A stretch of 64,000 bases of DNA from Candidatus Dormiibacterota bacterium (GTDB lineage Bacteria > Chloroflexota > Dormibacteria > Aeolococcales > Aeolococcaceae), in the NCBI GenBank assembly GCA_003153505.1, contig PLZA01000031.1, positions 62,001-126,000 of the forward strand, read 5' to 3'. The position numbers and the translations under genes were made by a program. The notes below the pieces were generated by a model. The model was not told the origin of the DNA, searched no databases, and worked only from the letters and a program-made list of their open reading frames with translations. Shown piece by piece: positions 56,152 through 64,000 of the stretch (positions within the stretch are counted from its first letter, which is position 1; each line of letters opens with the position of its first letter).

Positions 56152-56580
56152 TCAGAGCTCGAGGGTCGCCTCCGCGGTCGTCGGTACCGTCGCGAGCGCC
56201 TTTGACACCGGGCAATTGGCCTTGGCATCCTCAACCGCCGCCGTGAACACGGCGGCATCGACGCCGGGAACCTTCCCCTTGACGATGAGATGGATCGAGG
56301 AGATGCCTTCGGTGGGCCCGAAGGTGACCTTCGCCGTGGTGTCGAGCCGGTCCGGAGGGTGGCCTGCGCCGGTCAGCCCGTTGGCGAGCGCCATCGACAG
56401 GCAGCCCGCGAAGGCGGCGGCGATGAGCTCCTCCGGACTTGTCCCGCTGGCGCGTGACTCAGCACGCTGATTCCAGGTGAGCGCGAGCTCCGGGAAAGCG
56501 CCGCTCGCCGGGCGCACGGTGCCCTTCCCGCTGACGAGGCTGCCTTCCCAGGTTGCGCTGGCGCTGCTTTCGACGGTCAT
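56152..56580 (-). CDS. OsmC/Ohr family peroxiredoxin-like protein
   Basis: A 142-residue OsmC-family protein, reducing organic hydroperoxides with thiols. The first cysteine lies in the conserved helix AAAFAGCLSMALANGL (Cys about 59); the second in DAKANCPVSKALA (about 125). The SGTSPEELIAAAFAGC segment with its Thr-Ser-Pro-Glu is the usual hallmark, and the protein closes with a short strand. The Cys arrangement is closer to OsmC than Ohr. Convergent with the MmgE/PrpD gene. Confidence 0.92.
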   Translation of the reverse strand: MTVESSASATWEGSLVSGKGTVRPASGAFPELALTWNQRAESRASGTSPEELIAAAFAGCLSMALANGLTGAGHPPDRLDTTAKVTFGPTEGISSIHLIVKGKVPGVDAAVFTAAVEDAKANCPVSKALATVPTTAEATLEL

Positions 56581-56721
56581 GTGAGAGCTCCTTTCGCGAA
56601 TTGGGCGACACGATGCAGACTACCCAGAGTGCACTGCACGGCGCTCTGTCGCGCGGGGGAAGGGTCACGCGCCTGGTGGCAACCGGCCTTCCACGGCGTC
56701 CGGCCGCGCCGGCAACCGCGG

Positions 56722-56934
56722 CTAGTGGGACAGCCCGTTGCTGACGTTCGAGAACACGTTGTTCACCTGCTTGCCGACCACCTGCAGGATCACGATCACG
56801 ACGATTGCGATCAAGACGAGGATGAGCGCGTATTCCACCATCCCCTGGCCGTCCTCCTCGCATCGCTCCATGCGCGCCAGGAATTCAGTGGCACGCAGGA
56901 AGTGAGCACCGAGCGTTCGGGATGGACCGGCCAT
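56722..56934 (-). CDS. Flp/Fap type IVb pilin (isolated)
   Basis: A 70-residue pilin of the Flp family. The core GQGMVEYALILVLIAIVVIVIL (positions about 29-50, written here in part) contains the prepilin peptidase site (Gly, with Glu five residues later) and the hydrophobic assembly helix. The usual Flp pilin starts 10-25 residues before that site, so either ATG at 56934 or an in-frame ATG at 56871 (MERCEEDG) may be the start. No tad secretion genes lie in the window, so assembly depends on genes elsewhere. Confidence 0.85.
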   Translation of the reverse strand: MAGPSRTLGAHFLRATEFLARMERCEEDGQGMVEYALILVLIAIVVIVILQVVGKQVNNVFSNVSNGLSH

Positions 56935-56998
56935 GCCTAGATGGTAGGTGCGCGGCTACCCCAACCAGTGAAGGTCAGGTGACGCAGCCCGCATCCAT

Positions 56999-57026
56999 CC
57001 CGCAACATCCTGCCCGCAACATCCTG
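56999..57026. repeat. Tandem 14-bp direct repeat
   Basis: CCCGCAACATCCTG occurs twice head to tail (56999-57012 and 57013-57026) in the gap between the reductase stop and the pilin gene. Probably a simple duplication; no function is evident. Confidence 0.9.
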
Positions 57027-57030
57027 GCGA

Positions 57031-57999
<969 letters not shown>

Positions 58000-58060
58000 G
58001 GGGATCCTCCAGGGTTACCGAGTACCAGGTCTCAGGCTAGCGCCTTGGTCCGAAACGACG

Positions 58061-58576
58061 TCAGGGCCACTCCTGCCAGCTGCGCATGGTCGTCGCGATC
58101 GACGCCTCTTCATACGCGAGGTGGGCGAGGAGATCCTCCTCGAGCCGTCCCAGCGCCGTGACCAGGCGCCGGCGCGCGGCGTTTACCGTCGTGTCATCCA
58201 AGTCCCGTGCGGACTCCTCGACATCATCGAGCAGCGCGGAGATCGCGCGGTGATCGGCCTCGAGCTTGTCGACGACCGCAGACAGCTCCGGATTCGAACG
58301 GCGCAGCGCGGGAAACATGTCGGCGTCTTCGTGGCCGTGGTGCGCATGCACGACCCTGCAGTGGTACAGGCAGTTGACCTGCAGCGTCCAGATCGGACTC
58401 CGGGTCTGCAGCGCGGCGATCTGCTCGGCGACGCCCGCGGCCGGTGCCCCCGCGGCCACCTCCACCGCCAGATCGCGGCACACCGCCAGGTCGCTGCGCA
58501 GCATCTGATGGATCAGCTTGAGCTGCCGGTGCATGAGCACACCGAACGGCGCCTCGCCGTTCTCCCTGGAAGTCAT
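58061..58576 (-). CDS. Hemerythrin HHE domain protein
   Basis: A 171-residue four-helix hemerythrin-like protein, carrying a di-iron site that binds oxygen or NO. The metal ligand pattern is present: His in HRQLKLIHQML, HCRVVHAHHGHEDADMFPAL (HxxxxE), EADHRAISALLDDV and HLAYEEASI. ATG at 58576 was chosen by homology; the upstream frame runs antisense through the HAD gene. It follows the HAD stop after one base, so it may be the last gene of that operon. Confidence 0.88.
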   Translation of the reverse strand: MTSRENGEAPFGVLMHRQLKLIHQMLRSDLAVCRDLAVEVAAGAPAAGVAEQIAALQTRSPIWTLQVNCLYHCRVVHAHHGHEDADMFPALRRSNPELSAVVDKLEADHRAISALLDDVEESARDLDDTTVNAARRRLVTALGRLEEDLLAHLAYEEASIATTMRSWQEWP

Positions 58577-58577
58577 G

Positions 58578-59243
58578 TCAGAACAGGCGCGCGCGACGCA
58601 GAGCGTCCTCGACGCCCCCGATGTCATCCACGAGGTACGCGGGGTGGTCGCGCGCAAGGATGTCTTTGTCGCGGATGCCCGAGCACACAGCGATCGACAC
58701 GTAGCCGAGCGCGTTTGCAGCCGCGACGTCGGCCTCGGTGTCACCGATGACCACCGCGGGGTCGTCCGCGGGCACGGTCTTGCGGATCAGGCGCGCCTTC
58801 TGAAATGCCGGATCGCTGCCCGCAGCTGCGTGTTCAATCGCCTCGAAGAAAGGTGTCAGTGCGAAGACGGCGAGTTGGGCCCGCAGCGCTGTGGCTGAGG
58901 AGCGAAGCGACACCAGTGCGCAGCGATATGTCGTCACGAGCCTGGTGAGGACCGGGATCGTCTCCGGGAACAGGACGTCGAATCCGAGGCTGTCGGGCAG
59001 CTCGATGCGATCGGCAAACATCGCCTCGAAGGTCGCGACCTGCGCGTCGTCGACACCGCTCTGGGCGAGGATCGCCGGCCAGCCGGTCCGCCGCCGCTTC
59101 AGATGCCAGTAGGCGTCACGAGCCAGCGGCTGACCGCCGAGGGACTCGCAGACCGTGCTGTAGACGTGATGGTGTCGCGCCGACACGTCGAGCAGGGTTC
59201 CGTCGAGATCAAAGACGAGCGTCGGCGGCCGCTGCCCAGGCAA
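58578..59243 (-). CDS. HAD-superfamily phosphatase (TTG start)
   Basis: A 221-residue HAD hydrolase of the phosphoglycolate phosphatase type. Motif I is VFDLDGTLLD (nucleophile Asp, about 11-20), motif II is ALVSLRSS (Ser where Thr or Ser is expected), motif III lies around KARL, and motif IV is VVIGDTEADVAAA. TTG at 59243 is the probable start: GGAGG lies six bases upstream, and there is no ATG or GTG nearby before motif I. It overlaps the epimerase by 35 bases, so the two are coupled. The substrate is unknown. Confidence 0.85.
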   Translation of the reverse strand: MPGQRPPTLVFDLDGTLLDVSARHHHVYSTVCESLGGQPLARDAYWHLKRRRTGWPAILAQSGVDDAQVATFEAMFADRIELPDSLGFDVLFPETIPVLTRLVTTYRCALVSLRSSATALRAQLAVFALTPFFEAIEHAAAGSDPAFQKARLIRKTVPADDPAVVIGDTEADVAAANALGYVSIAVCSGIRDKDILARDHPAYLVDDIGGVEDALRRARLF

Positions 59244-60120
59244 TCTGCTCCTCCAACCCGTCTGGAAAAACGCGAGCCGGAGAGAATCCGGTCGCCTCGC
59301 GGAACCGCGTGACGTCGAGCACGATATCAGCCGCGGGTTTCTGTCGAGGGTGCTGCTCCAGGGCAGACCTCCCGCCGGCGAGGCGGAGCACCGCGTCCGC
59401 AGCGTCACGCACCGCGATGCCTTTTCCAGAGCCGACGTTGTAGATGCCCGACAGGCGGCGCTCCCACGCAAGGATCACGGCCTGTGCGGCGTCATCGACG
59501 TGCAGGTAATCGCGCAGCTCCTCGCCGCCGAAGATGCGAATCGGCTCACCCGCAACCGCGCTGCGCACGAAGTTCGGGATTGCCCTCTGGATGGTGTCCC
59601 CGTGGCCGTACAGGACGGTGAAGCGCAGGACGGCGATGCGCATCTCGTCGTGATGCTCCAGCGTCCGGCAGAAGATCTCGGCGGCGATCTTGCTGGCGCC
59701 ATACCAGCTCAGAGGCCGGGGCTCGGTGTCCTCCCGAAGCGGCCCATGTCCGTGGGGCAGGCCATACACCTCCGCGGTGCTTGCGACGATGTTCGCCTGT
59801 CCCGGCCGCCCGAAGGCGCCGAAGAGGTGGACCGTCCCCAACACATTCACCGCAAACGCCGCCGCCGCCTCATCCTGGCCGGGATCCCGGGGCACCATCG
59901 CCGCCAGGTGGATGATCGAATCGACGGCACCCGCATGCGCAGCTGCGACACCGACCTGGTCGCCGTTGGTGAGGTCGGCCGCCATGAAGTGAACAGCGCG
60001 TCCCGTGCTTCCGCCGGGGGCTGATCGTCCGATCGCGACAATGTCGTGGCCGCCGGCGGCCAGGAGGTCGGCGACTCTGCGGCCGAGGAACCCGGAGGCC
60101 CCAGTGAGCAGCACCCTCAT
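59209..60120 (-). CDS. NAD-dependent epimerase/dehydratase (extended SDR)
   Basis: A 303-residue extended short-chain dehydrogenase resembling UDP-sugar epimerases. The Rossmann motif is TGASGFLGRR (residues 6-15), followed by DSIIHLAAMVPRD. The catalytic pair is in YGASKIAAEIF (Tyr-x-x-x-Lys), and the substrate loop is VLYGHGDTIQRAIPNFV. ATG at 60120 was chosen because the domain begins there and it overlaps the ATP-grasp stop (ATGA). A nucleotide sugar is the likely substrate. Confidence 0.9.
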   Translation of the reverse strand: MRVLLTGASGFLGRRVADLLAAGGHDIVAIGRSAPGGSTGRAVHFMAADLTNGDQVGVAAAHAGAVDSIIHLAAMVPRDPGQDEAAAAFAVNVLGTVHLFGAFGRPGQANIVASTAEVYGLPHGHGPLREDTEPRPLSWYGASKIAAEIFCRTLEHHDEMRIAVLRFTVLYGHGDTIQRAIPNFVRSAVAGEPIRIFGGEELRDYLHVDDAAQAVILAWERRLSGIYNVGSGKGIAVRDAADAVLRLAGGRSALEQHPRQKPAADIVLDVTRFREATGFSPARVFPDGLEEQIAWAAAADARL

Positions 60121-61190
60121 GCGCGCAACTTCTGTCTCCGTCGCGTGAGCGCATCGCGGTGCGCCTCGATGTCCGACATCGGGACCAGCACCGGTTCGAA
60201 GTCCATGCCGCGGATCCAGACCATTCCCGGCGCGGCCGGGTTCAGCTTTTGGGGGATCTCCGGGAGCGGCTCGCCGCACGCGAGCTTCACGAAGACATAC
60301 GGCATGTTGATCCCGAGCTCGGTGAAGAACAGGTGAGTGGTGAAGAAACGGCCGATGTTGATCTCGGTCGGATTGGGGATGCCATTGCGGTCGTAGGTGA
60401 GGTCGACGCCGAACAGCGCATCAGGCTCGGGATCCACGGCGAGCACGGCGGCCCTTGCGATCTCGTCGACCTGGTGGTCGGCGACGGTGACGGCCGCACC
60501 GGTTGCGCCGGTGACGCCCGACTGCGCGACCTTGGACAGCTCCCAGTAGAGGCGTTTGCGTCCCTGAGCGAGGATCAGCTCACCGTGGTGCCAGATCGAC
60601 ATCCAGGTGATCGTTTGCGGCTCGAGCAGTTCTGACGCCGTGTAACTTCCCCAGCCCTGGCGGAGGTCGAGCCACGATCGAGCCGTGTCGAGATCGTGCA
60701 CCGGCAGCGCGCCACGACCTCCCGCTCCGGTGGAGTCGCGCAGCCACATCTGGCCGCCGAAGGATGCCAAGGCGCTCTGCAGGTCGGACTCGGTGTGCAC
60801 AACGACGGTCTCGGGTACCATCAAGCCGGCTGCTCGCCAGCATTCGTAGGAGAGGAATTTGTCCTGGCAGATGCGGACGGTCTCGCGCGAGGGGAGGAAG
60901 GTGCGGGCGTGCACATCGTCCCGATGCTCCGAGAGAAACCGCACCTCCGTGTCGTTCTGCGCGTGCACCAGGTCGACGCCTTCCTCATCGAGGATGTCGT
61001 TGAGCACGTCGAGATACGCGGGATCACTCGCCAGCGGAACCAGGTACCGGCTGTCGGTTTCGGCACGCATGAGCAGAAACTCGTCGGCATCGGTACCAAC
61101 CAGGTCGAAGGGTTCGGGAGCGAGGCGCAGCGAGCGCACAAAATTCGTCGACGGCGAACCGCCAGCCCCGGTGATGAGGATCCGCTTCAA
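60117..61190 (-). CDS. ATP-grasp domain protein (TTG start)
   Basis: A 357-residue ATP-grasp enzyme related to carbamoyl-phosphate-synthase-like ligases. It starts with a nucleotide-like loop (ILITGAGGSPSTNFVRSL, about 4-21), then the A- and B-subdomains. Visible motifs are ICQDKFLSYECWRAAGL, the glycine-rich STGAGGRGALPV loop (about 150-160), and NPTEINIGRFF near 270, the metal-binding Glu/Asn segment. The only start is TTG at 61190. It would join a carboxylate to an amine or thiol using ATP. The product may feed the epimerase and HAD enzyme that follow it in the operon. Confidence 0.8.
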   Translation of the reverse strand: MKRILITGAGGSPSTNFVRSLRLAPEPFDLVGTDADEFLLMRAETDSRYLVPLASDPAYLDVLNDILDEEGVDLVHAQNDTEVRFLSEHRDDVHARTFLPSRETVRICQDKFLSYECWRAAGLMVPETVVVHTESDLQSALASFGGQMWLRDSTGAGGRGALPVHDLDTARSWLDLRQGWGSYTASELLEPQTITWMSIWHHGELILAQGRKRLYWELSKVAQSGVTGATGAAVTVADHQVDEIARAAVLAVDPEPDALFGVDLTYDRNGIPNPTEINIGRFFTTHLFFTELGINMPYVFVKLACGEPLPEIPQKLNPAAPGMVWIRGMDFEPVLVPMSDIEAHRDALTRRRQKLRA

Positions 61191-61275
61191 CGCCGCACCC
61201 CGGAGCCTGTCTGGAGCATCGGCGCCATGGTAGCCGCCCCCGGCTCACTCTCCGGTGACGCCTCCGACACAGCTC

Positions 61276-61608
61276 CTACTCGTCCGAGTCCTTCCAGCCG
61301 AAGTGCTTCCAGCGGAAGATCCCGGACAGACCGAGCCGGGAGACGTGGAGCTGCTCGAATTCCTCGTACCGGTCGGAGGTCTCGCCGTCGACCGAGAGGT
61401 GGACGGCCTCGGTGGTGATCAGCCCGATATCTGCAGCCGGAGCCAGGTAGTGCTTGCGCCGGTGTGCGTGCTCGAAGACGATGCCGTGGAAGATGTCCTC
61501 CCTGGCGAGGGCGGCAACCTCCACAACCTTTCCGATGTTGGTGCCATCGCTGGTCACGACTGACTCACCCGTCTTGACGGCGGTCCATGCGATCTGTTCT
61601 TCAGCCAT
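61276..61608 (-). CDS. PRC-barrel-like / DUF2171 small protein
   Basis: A 110-residue beta-barrel-like protein: TGESVVTSDGTNIGKVVEVA, then HGIVFEHAHRRKHYLAPAADIGLIT, as in PRC-barrel or DUF2171 proteins that bind RNA, metals or membrane proteins. The tail is charged (FRWKHFGWKDSDE). ATG at 61608 overlaps the end of the acyl-CoA dehydrogenase by eight bases, so the two are translationally coupled. Confidence 0.7.
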   Translation of the reverse strand: MAEEQIAWTAVKTGESVVTSDGTNIGKVVEVAALAREDIFHGIVFEHAHRRKHYLAPAADIGLITTEAVHLSVDGETSDRYEEFEQLHVSRLGLSGIFRWKHFGWKDSDE

Positions 61609-62605
61609 GCGACCCATCATAGAGCCGGCGCAATTGGGCGGCCTTGATCGCGCCGGTCTGGCCGAAGACGAGCAGGAAGAGGGCCTCGCGGGCAAGGCGT
61701 TGCGCGTGGTGATCGAGCGTGATCGAGCGGCCACCCCCCGAGACCACCAGTATCGTGGCTGCCTGGAGCGCGAGCTCGGATGCCCTGGCACGCTCCTCGG
61801 GGATGGTTTCCGCGGAAGCCTGGTCGAGCGCGCGGCGGCACTCGCGGAGCTGAGCGGCCAGCGCGTCGCTCTCCAGCAGCGCCGCGCACCGCCGGGCGAC
61901 CCCGAGTGCGAGCGAACCATTCACACGCAGGCTCCCTCGGTCGCGTGCCTGCCACTCGTCGAAGGGCTGAATCGAGATCACGCGCTCGGGAGCCACGAGA
62001 TGGCGGTCGAAGTGCAGGGTCACCGTTGCGCTGGCGTTGACCGCCGCGAGCCGGAGCGGTTCTGGGCGGAGCGTCGGCCCGCCGACGGCGTCGACGAGCG
62101 CCCAGACGATGTCCCCGTTCTCGCGCCGCGCCGCAGCGCGGACCACGTCGATGCGACCCCAGCCGGTCACCCATGGGGCAAACCCGTCGAAGCGCCACCC
62201 CTCGCCGGCGGGCGAGGCGGTGAGGATCGGGGCGCCCGGCCGGCGAAGCCCGGAGAAGGCGACCCCGGCACGCACCGCGCCGGTGCACAGGGGCTCGATC
62301 CAGGCGTCACGGAGTACCCGCGGTGCGTCGACGAGCGCGCGAACCGCTCCGTGGTGCTGAATCCAGACGAACGCGGAGGTGAGGCAGCCGGAGGCAATGA
62401 TCTCGATGACCTCGAGCGCGGTCGCCATGTCGTCGAGGCCCATGCCGCCGCACTCCCTGGGGCCGGCGAGGCCGTAGAACCCCGCTGACGCCAGGCGGTC
62501 GAGCCGATCCACGGGAAGCACTGCCGATTCGTCGACCTGGAGGGCGCCGGGAAACAGCACGCTGTCGCTGATTTCCACGGCACGCGCTCTCGGGTCCGGC
62601 GTCAT
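61601..62605 (-). CDS. Acyl-CoA dehydrogenase family protein
   Basis: A 334-residue flavoprotein of the acyl-CoA dehydrogenase fold, slightly short for the family (about 380). The N-terminal helical domain has GFYGLAGPRECGGMGLDDMATALEVIE, the middle beta domain VAFSGLRRPGAPIL and GWRFDGFAPWVTGW (FAD side), and the C-terminal helices end GGGRSITLDHHAQRLAREALFLLVFGQT. The catalytic Glu is not obvious, so the substrate and reaction remain uncertain; it could be a monooxygenase-like relative. Confidence 0.8.
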   Translation of the reverse strand: MTPDPRARAVEISDSVLFPGALQVDESAVLPVDRLDRLASAGFYGLAGPRECGGMGLDDMATALEVIEIIASGCLTSAFVWIQHHGAVRALVDAPRVLRDAWIEPLCTGAVRAGVAFSGLRRPGAPILTASPAGEGWRFDGFAPWVTGWGRIDVVRAAARRENGDIVWALVDAVGGPTLRPEPLRLAAVNASATVTLHFDRHLVAPERVISIQPFDEWQARDRGSLRVNGSLALGVARRCAALLESDALAAQLRECRRALDQASAETIPEERARASELALQAATILVVSGGGRSITLDHHAQRLAREALFLLVFGQTGAIKAAQLRRLYDGSHG

Positions 62606-62633
62606 GAGATGCGACGTGCTCGCCGTCCGGTGG

Positions 62634-64000
62634 CTAGGCGGGACGCGATTTGACCGCGGTTCGCGAACGCCTCCGGCGGGGTCGCACCGGCAGGTGCGCC
62701 GGGCGCTCGGGAAACGCCGGAACGCCGAGTGCTTCGAGCTCGTCGGCGAGCCAGCCGGTCATCGAGCCGACGTCGGGCATGACGTCGCGATCCGCGACGA
62801 TGCCGATGTCGAGGCTGCCGTTGTAGCTCATCACCGTGATGTTCAGGCCAAGGCCGTCCATGATCACCGACACCGGGTAGATCGCCTCGAGGAGCGCACC
62901 CGCGCAGTACAGCGGGATCTGCGGGCCCGGCACATTGGAGACGACGAGATTCCATGTCGGCCGCAGACGGGGATGGCTCGTCCAGGCAAACGTGAGTCGC
63001 GCTGCTCGAGTGAACAGCGCTGGTGGGATGAAGTTGTTGGCGTCCTGCAGCAGCGAAGCGGGCAGTGCCTGATCGCGTTCTTTCATCTCGGCCAGCGATT
63101 CATGGGTCGCACGCAGGCGATCCACGGGGTCGGCGATCTCGGTATGGAGCTCCACCCCCATGAGCAGGATCCGATTGCCGAAGGTGCCCTGCTGCTCAGG
63201 GCTCCGCACCGAGACAGGGATCTGCGCGATCAATGGCTCGTTGCCGAGCTCGTGATGTTCCGAGAGCCACCGGCGCACGGTGCCGGCGCAGATCGAGACG
63301 ACCACGTCGTTGACCGTGACCCCGTGCATGTTCTTGACATCTTTGACGTCATCAAGCGGGAGCCTGCCGAAGACGATGCGCCGGTGCGCCGAGATCCTGC
63401 CGTTGAACGACGTGTGCGGGGGCGTCGAGAGCTTGCGCCCGGTCACGATCGGACTCCTGCTCAGCGCCGCCTGGAGTCGCCGTCCGGCGGCGCCCACGAG
63501 GCTCGCGCCGGGAAGGATGCTGAAGAGGCCCACCTCCTCGAAGTGGGGCAGCGCCGCGGGCAGCGAGCGGAGCAAGCGCAGCGGGTACTGGGGAACGCCG
63601 ATCAGTCCCCTCGCCAGCATCTCGAGTTGCGATGGCATCTGATGGAGTCCGGCGAACGCCGGCTCAGGGGCCGGCCTTCCCTCGGGGGTCAGGTCGAGCA
63701 GCGAACCCAGGATCTCTGCTCCGGACAGGCCGTCGATCACCGCGTGGTGCACCTTGGTCATCAGCGCCACACGACCGTTCTCGAGCCCGTGAATGAGATA
63801 GATCTCCCAGAGCGGGCGGCTGCGGTCCAGGGGGCGCGAGAAGATGCGCGCCACCTGCTCCTCCAGCTGAGCGGTGGAGCCCGGCGGTACCAGTGCCAGT
63901 TCGCGCACGTGGAAGTCGATGTCGAAATCCGGATCGTCGACCCAGTACGCGAAATCGATTCCGAAGGGAACCTCCGCGAGACGCCACTTGAAGATCGGGA
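62634..64000 (-). CDS. Wax ester synthase / diacylglycerol acyltransferase (WS/DGAT), 5' end outside window
   Basis: The C-terminal roughly 455 codons of a WS/DGAT, which esterifies fatty acyl-CoA with diacylglycerol or fatty alcohol to make storage lipid. The catalytic HHAVIDG motif (His-His-x-x-x-Asp-Gly) follows VALMTKV, and NVVVSNVPGP-like NLVVSNVPGPQIP lies near the C-terminus. The frame stays open to the window edge (PFGIDFAYWVDDPDFDIDFHV), matching the usual region before HHxxxDG, so only about 40-60 N-terminal residues are missing. Confidence 0.92.
   Translation of the reverse strand, partial: PIFKWRLAEVPFGIDFAYWVDDPDFDIDFHVRELALVPPGSTAQLEEQVARIFSRPLDRSRPLWEIYLIHGLENGRVALMTKVHHAVIDGLSGAEILGSLLDLTPEGRPAPEPAFAGLHQMPSQLEMLARGLIGVPQYPLRLLRSLPAALPHFEEVGLFSILPGASLVGAAGRRLQAALSRSPIVTGRKLSTPPHTSFNGRISAHRRIVFGRLPLDDVKDVKNMHGVTVNDVVVSICAGTVRRWLSEHHELGNEPLIAQIPVSVRSPEQQGTFGNRILLMGVELHTEIADPVDRLRATHESLAEMKERDQALPASLLQDANNFIPPALFTRAARLTFAWTSHPRLRPTWNLVVSNVPGPQIPLYCAGALLEAIYPVSVIMDGLGLNITVMSYNGSLDIGIVADRDVMPDVGSMTGWLADELEALGVPAFPERPAHLPVRPRRRRSRTAVKSRPA

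Overview
The window is about 64 kb of high-GC bacterial chromosome with dense genes and frequent ATGA/GTGA stop-start overlaps. No rRNA, tRNA, CRISPR array, insertion sequence or phage gene was seen. The gene content suggests a deep-branching terrestrial actinobacterium or a member of the Chloroflexota/Dormibacterota. The clues are a WS/DGAT acyltransferase, DUF4032 and DUF6629 proteins, a group 3b-type NiFe hydrogenase, a V/A-type ATPase, TrpB2, and a cellobiose phosphorylase with a CelR-like operator. The taxonomy is inferred from family content only.

Layout. 1-1112: the end of a tryptophanase/tyrosine phenol-lyase gene. 1176-13104: a cello-oligosaccharide locus with a LacI/CelR-like regulator, a broken second LacI copy, a five-gene Opp/Dpp-type ABC transporter, a GH94 cellobiose phosphorylase and a convergent GH1 beta-glucosidase. 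13340-20927: a nine-gene V/A-type ATPase operon in the order H-C-I-K-F-E-A-B-D. 21031-24555: a tandem universal stress protein and an MgtA-like P-type ATPase, then a decayed malic-enzyme tail. 25020-29604: a membrane protein built from an internal duplication, an aldehyde dehydrogenase with its DUF779 partner, and a DUF4032 kinase-like protein. 29876-36012: a GT4 glycosyltransferase converging on a leftward hydrogenase operon (HydB, cyclic-nucleotide-binding protein, HydG, small subunit, large subunit, maturation protease). 36132-48437: envelope and surface genes (DUF6629, SGNH hydrolase, MFS, lipoprotein cyclophilin, collagen-like protein, TPR lipoprotein, large membrane protein plus GT2, methyltransferase) and a hybrid sensor kinase. 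48445-52620: a membrane protein, TrpB2, and an MFS exporter with its TetR regulator and a palindromic operator. 52664-64000: exonuclease III, a propeller protein, MmgE/PrpD, OsmC, an Flp pilin, an aldo/keto reductase, a hemerythrin, a three-gene HAD/epimerase/ATP-grasp cluster, a PRC-barrel-like protein, an acyl-CoA dehydrogenase, and the C-terminal part of a WS/DGAT.

How it fits together. The first block would import cellobiose or longer cello-oligosaccharides and cleave them by phosphorolysis (saving ATP) or hydrolysis, under a regulator whose box overlaps its own start codon. The V/A-ATPase, Mg2+ pump, stress protein and cytosolic NAD(P)-linked hydrogenase fit a cell that spends time at low oxygen and must balance reductant and membrane potential. 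The most unusual items are the decayed second LacI gene ahead of the transporter, the reordered ATPase operon with a short subunit I and double-hairpin subunit K, the HAD/epimerase/ATP-grasp cluster with two TTG starts, the duplicated four-helix membrane protein, and the collagen-like surface protein. I did not find a clearly new defence or mobile system.
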